From Saprospiraceae bacterium (lineage in GTDB: Bacteria > Bacteroidota > Bacteroidia > Chitinophagales > Saprospiraceae): a DNA stretch of 64,000 nucleotides. The notes below the pieces were generated by a model. The model was not told where the DNA came from, searched no databases, and worked only from the letters and a program-made list of their open reading frames with translations. The stretch is taken from the NCBI GenBank assembly GCA_020629515.1, contig JAHDDE010000006.1, positions 1 to 64,000 on the forward strand, read 5' to 3'. This document shows, piece after piece, positions 63,892 through 64,000 of this stretch; the first letter of the stretch is position 1; the number at the start of each line of letters is the position of its first letter. The translations under genes were made by a program, and so were the position numbers.

Positions 63892-64000
63892 ACATACATT
63901 TTACAGACAAGTTGTGATTGTACGTGCAGTATATGCGCATGATGAAATAATTTTACAAAAGTGATTAACTTGTCTTCATATGAAGGTAAGAACTGTAAAA

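Overview
The window looks like an ordinary chromosomal segment of a low-GC, free-living, probably aerobic and heterotrophic Bacteroidota bacterium. Three things point there. A 1353-residue secreted protein ends in a type IX secretion sorting domain (VYPNPTNG near its end). Several upstream regions carry the Bacteroidota -7 element TAnnTTTG. The gene set (WbqC, a PafA-like phosphatase, YCII and M23 lipoproteins, the CotH protein) is typical of Cytophagia/Saprospiria-type genomes. I cannot fix the family or species. Genes are tightly packed on both strands. I found no insertion sequence, prophage, CRISPR array or rRNA; the only tRNA is tRNA-Ser(UGA) near the left edge.

Layout. 1-12 kb: tRNA-Ser, pckA with a clear promoter and terminator, a PIF1-like helicase, miaE, a family 2 glycosyltransferase divergent from wbqC-like and dynamin-like GTPase genes, a sodium:solute symporter, a glutaryl-CoA dehydrogenase type enzyme and an AlkD-type repair protein. 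12-19 kb: a sterol-desaturase-family membrane oxygenase, a glycine-rich 90-residue protein, and the serine/glycine catabolic operon sdaA-gcvP-gcvT. 19-24 kb: a minus-strand operon of a small lipoprotein, a giant BNR-repeat secreted protein and a YCII-domain lipoprotein. 24-33 kb: transporters (DMT, TauE/SafE), tesB, a membrane-anchored EEP hydrolase, fadH, dprA and a PafA-like phosphatase.

33-44 kb: an orphan LuxR-type HTH protein divergent from an AraC regulator, then sulP-murI-osmC, a Gfo/Idh/MocA oxidoreductase, iolB-iolC, a methionine-type aminotransferase, an NTF2-like/DinB-like secreted fusion and an M23 lipoprotein. 44-55 kb: HD hydrolase, serine hydrolase, FAD/Fe-S oxidoreductase, CotH protein, then a minus-strand set trx - YeeE half - YedE half - porin that reads like a split thiosulfate importer with its own outer-membrane pore and thioredoxin, with an orphan XdhC upstream. 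55-64 kb: a MacAB-type efflux operon with two tandem permeases, divergent from an ECF sigma factor and its putative anti-sigma; then enoyl-CoA hydratase, an unrecognised protein and an OmpA-family lipoprotein.

The metabolic theme is amino-acid and fatty-acid breakdown feeding gluconeogenesis (SdaA, GcvP/T, FadH, TesB, enoyl-CoA hydratase, acyl-CoA dehydrogenase, PckA), plus four families of membrane protein linked to sulfur anions (TauE/SafE, SulP, and the two YeeE/YedE halves). I did not find a clearly unprecedented system. The best candidates for something under-described are the trx-YeeE-YedE-porin cassette, the BNR/lipoprotein operon, the wbqC-dynamin pair and the NTF2-like/DinB-like fusion.
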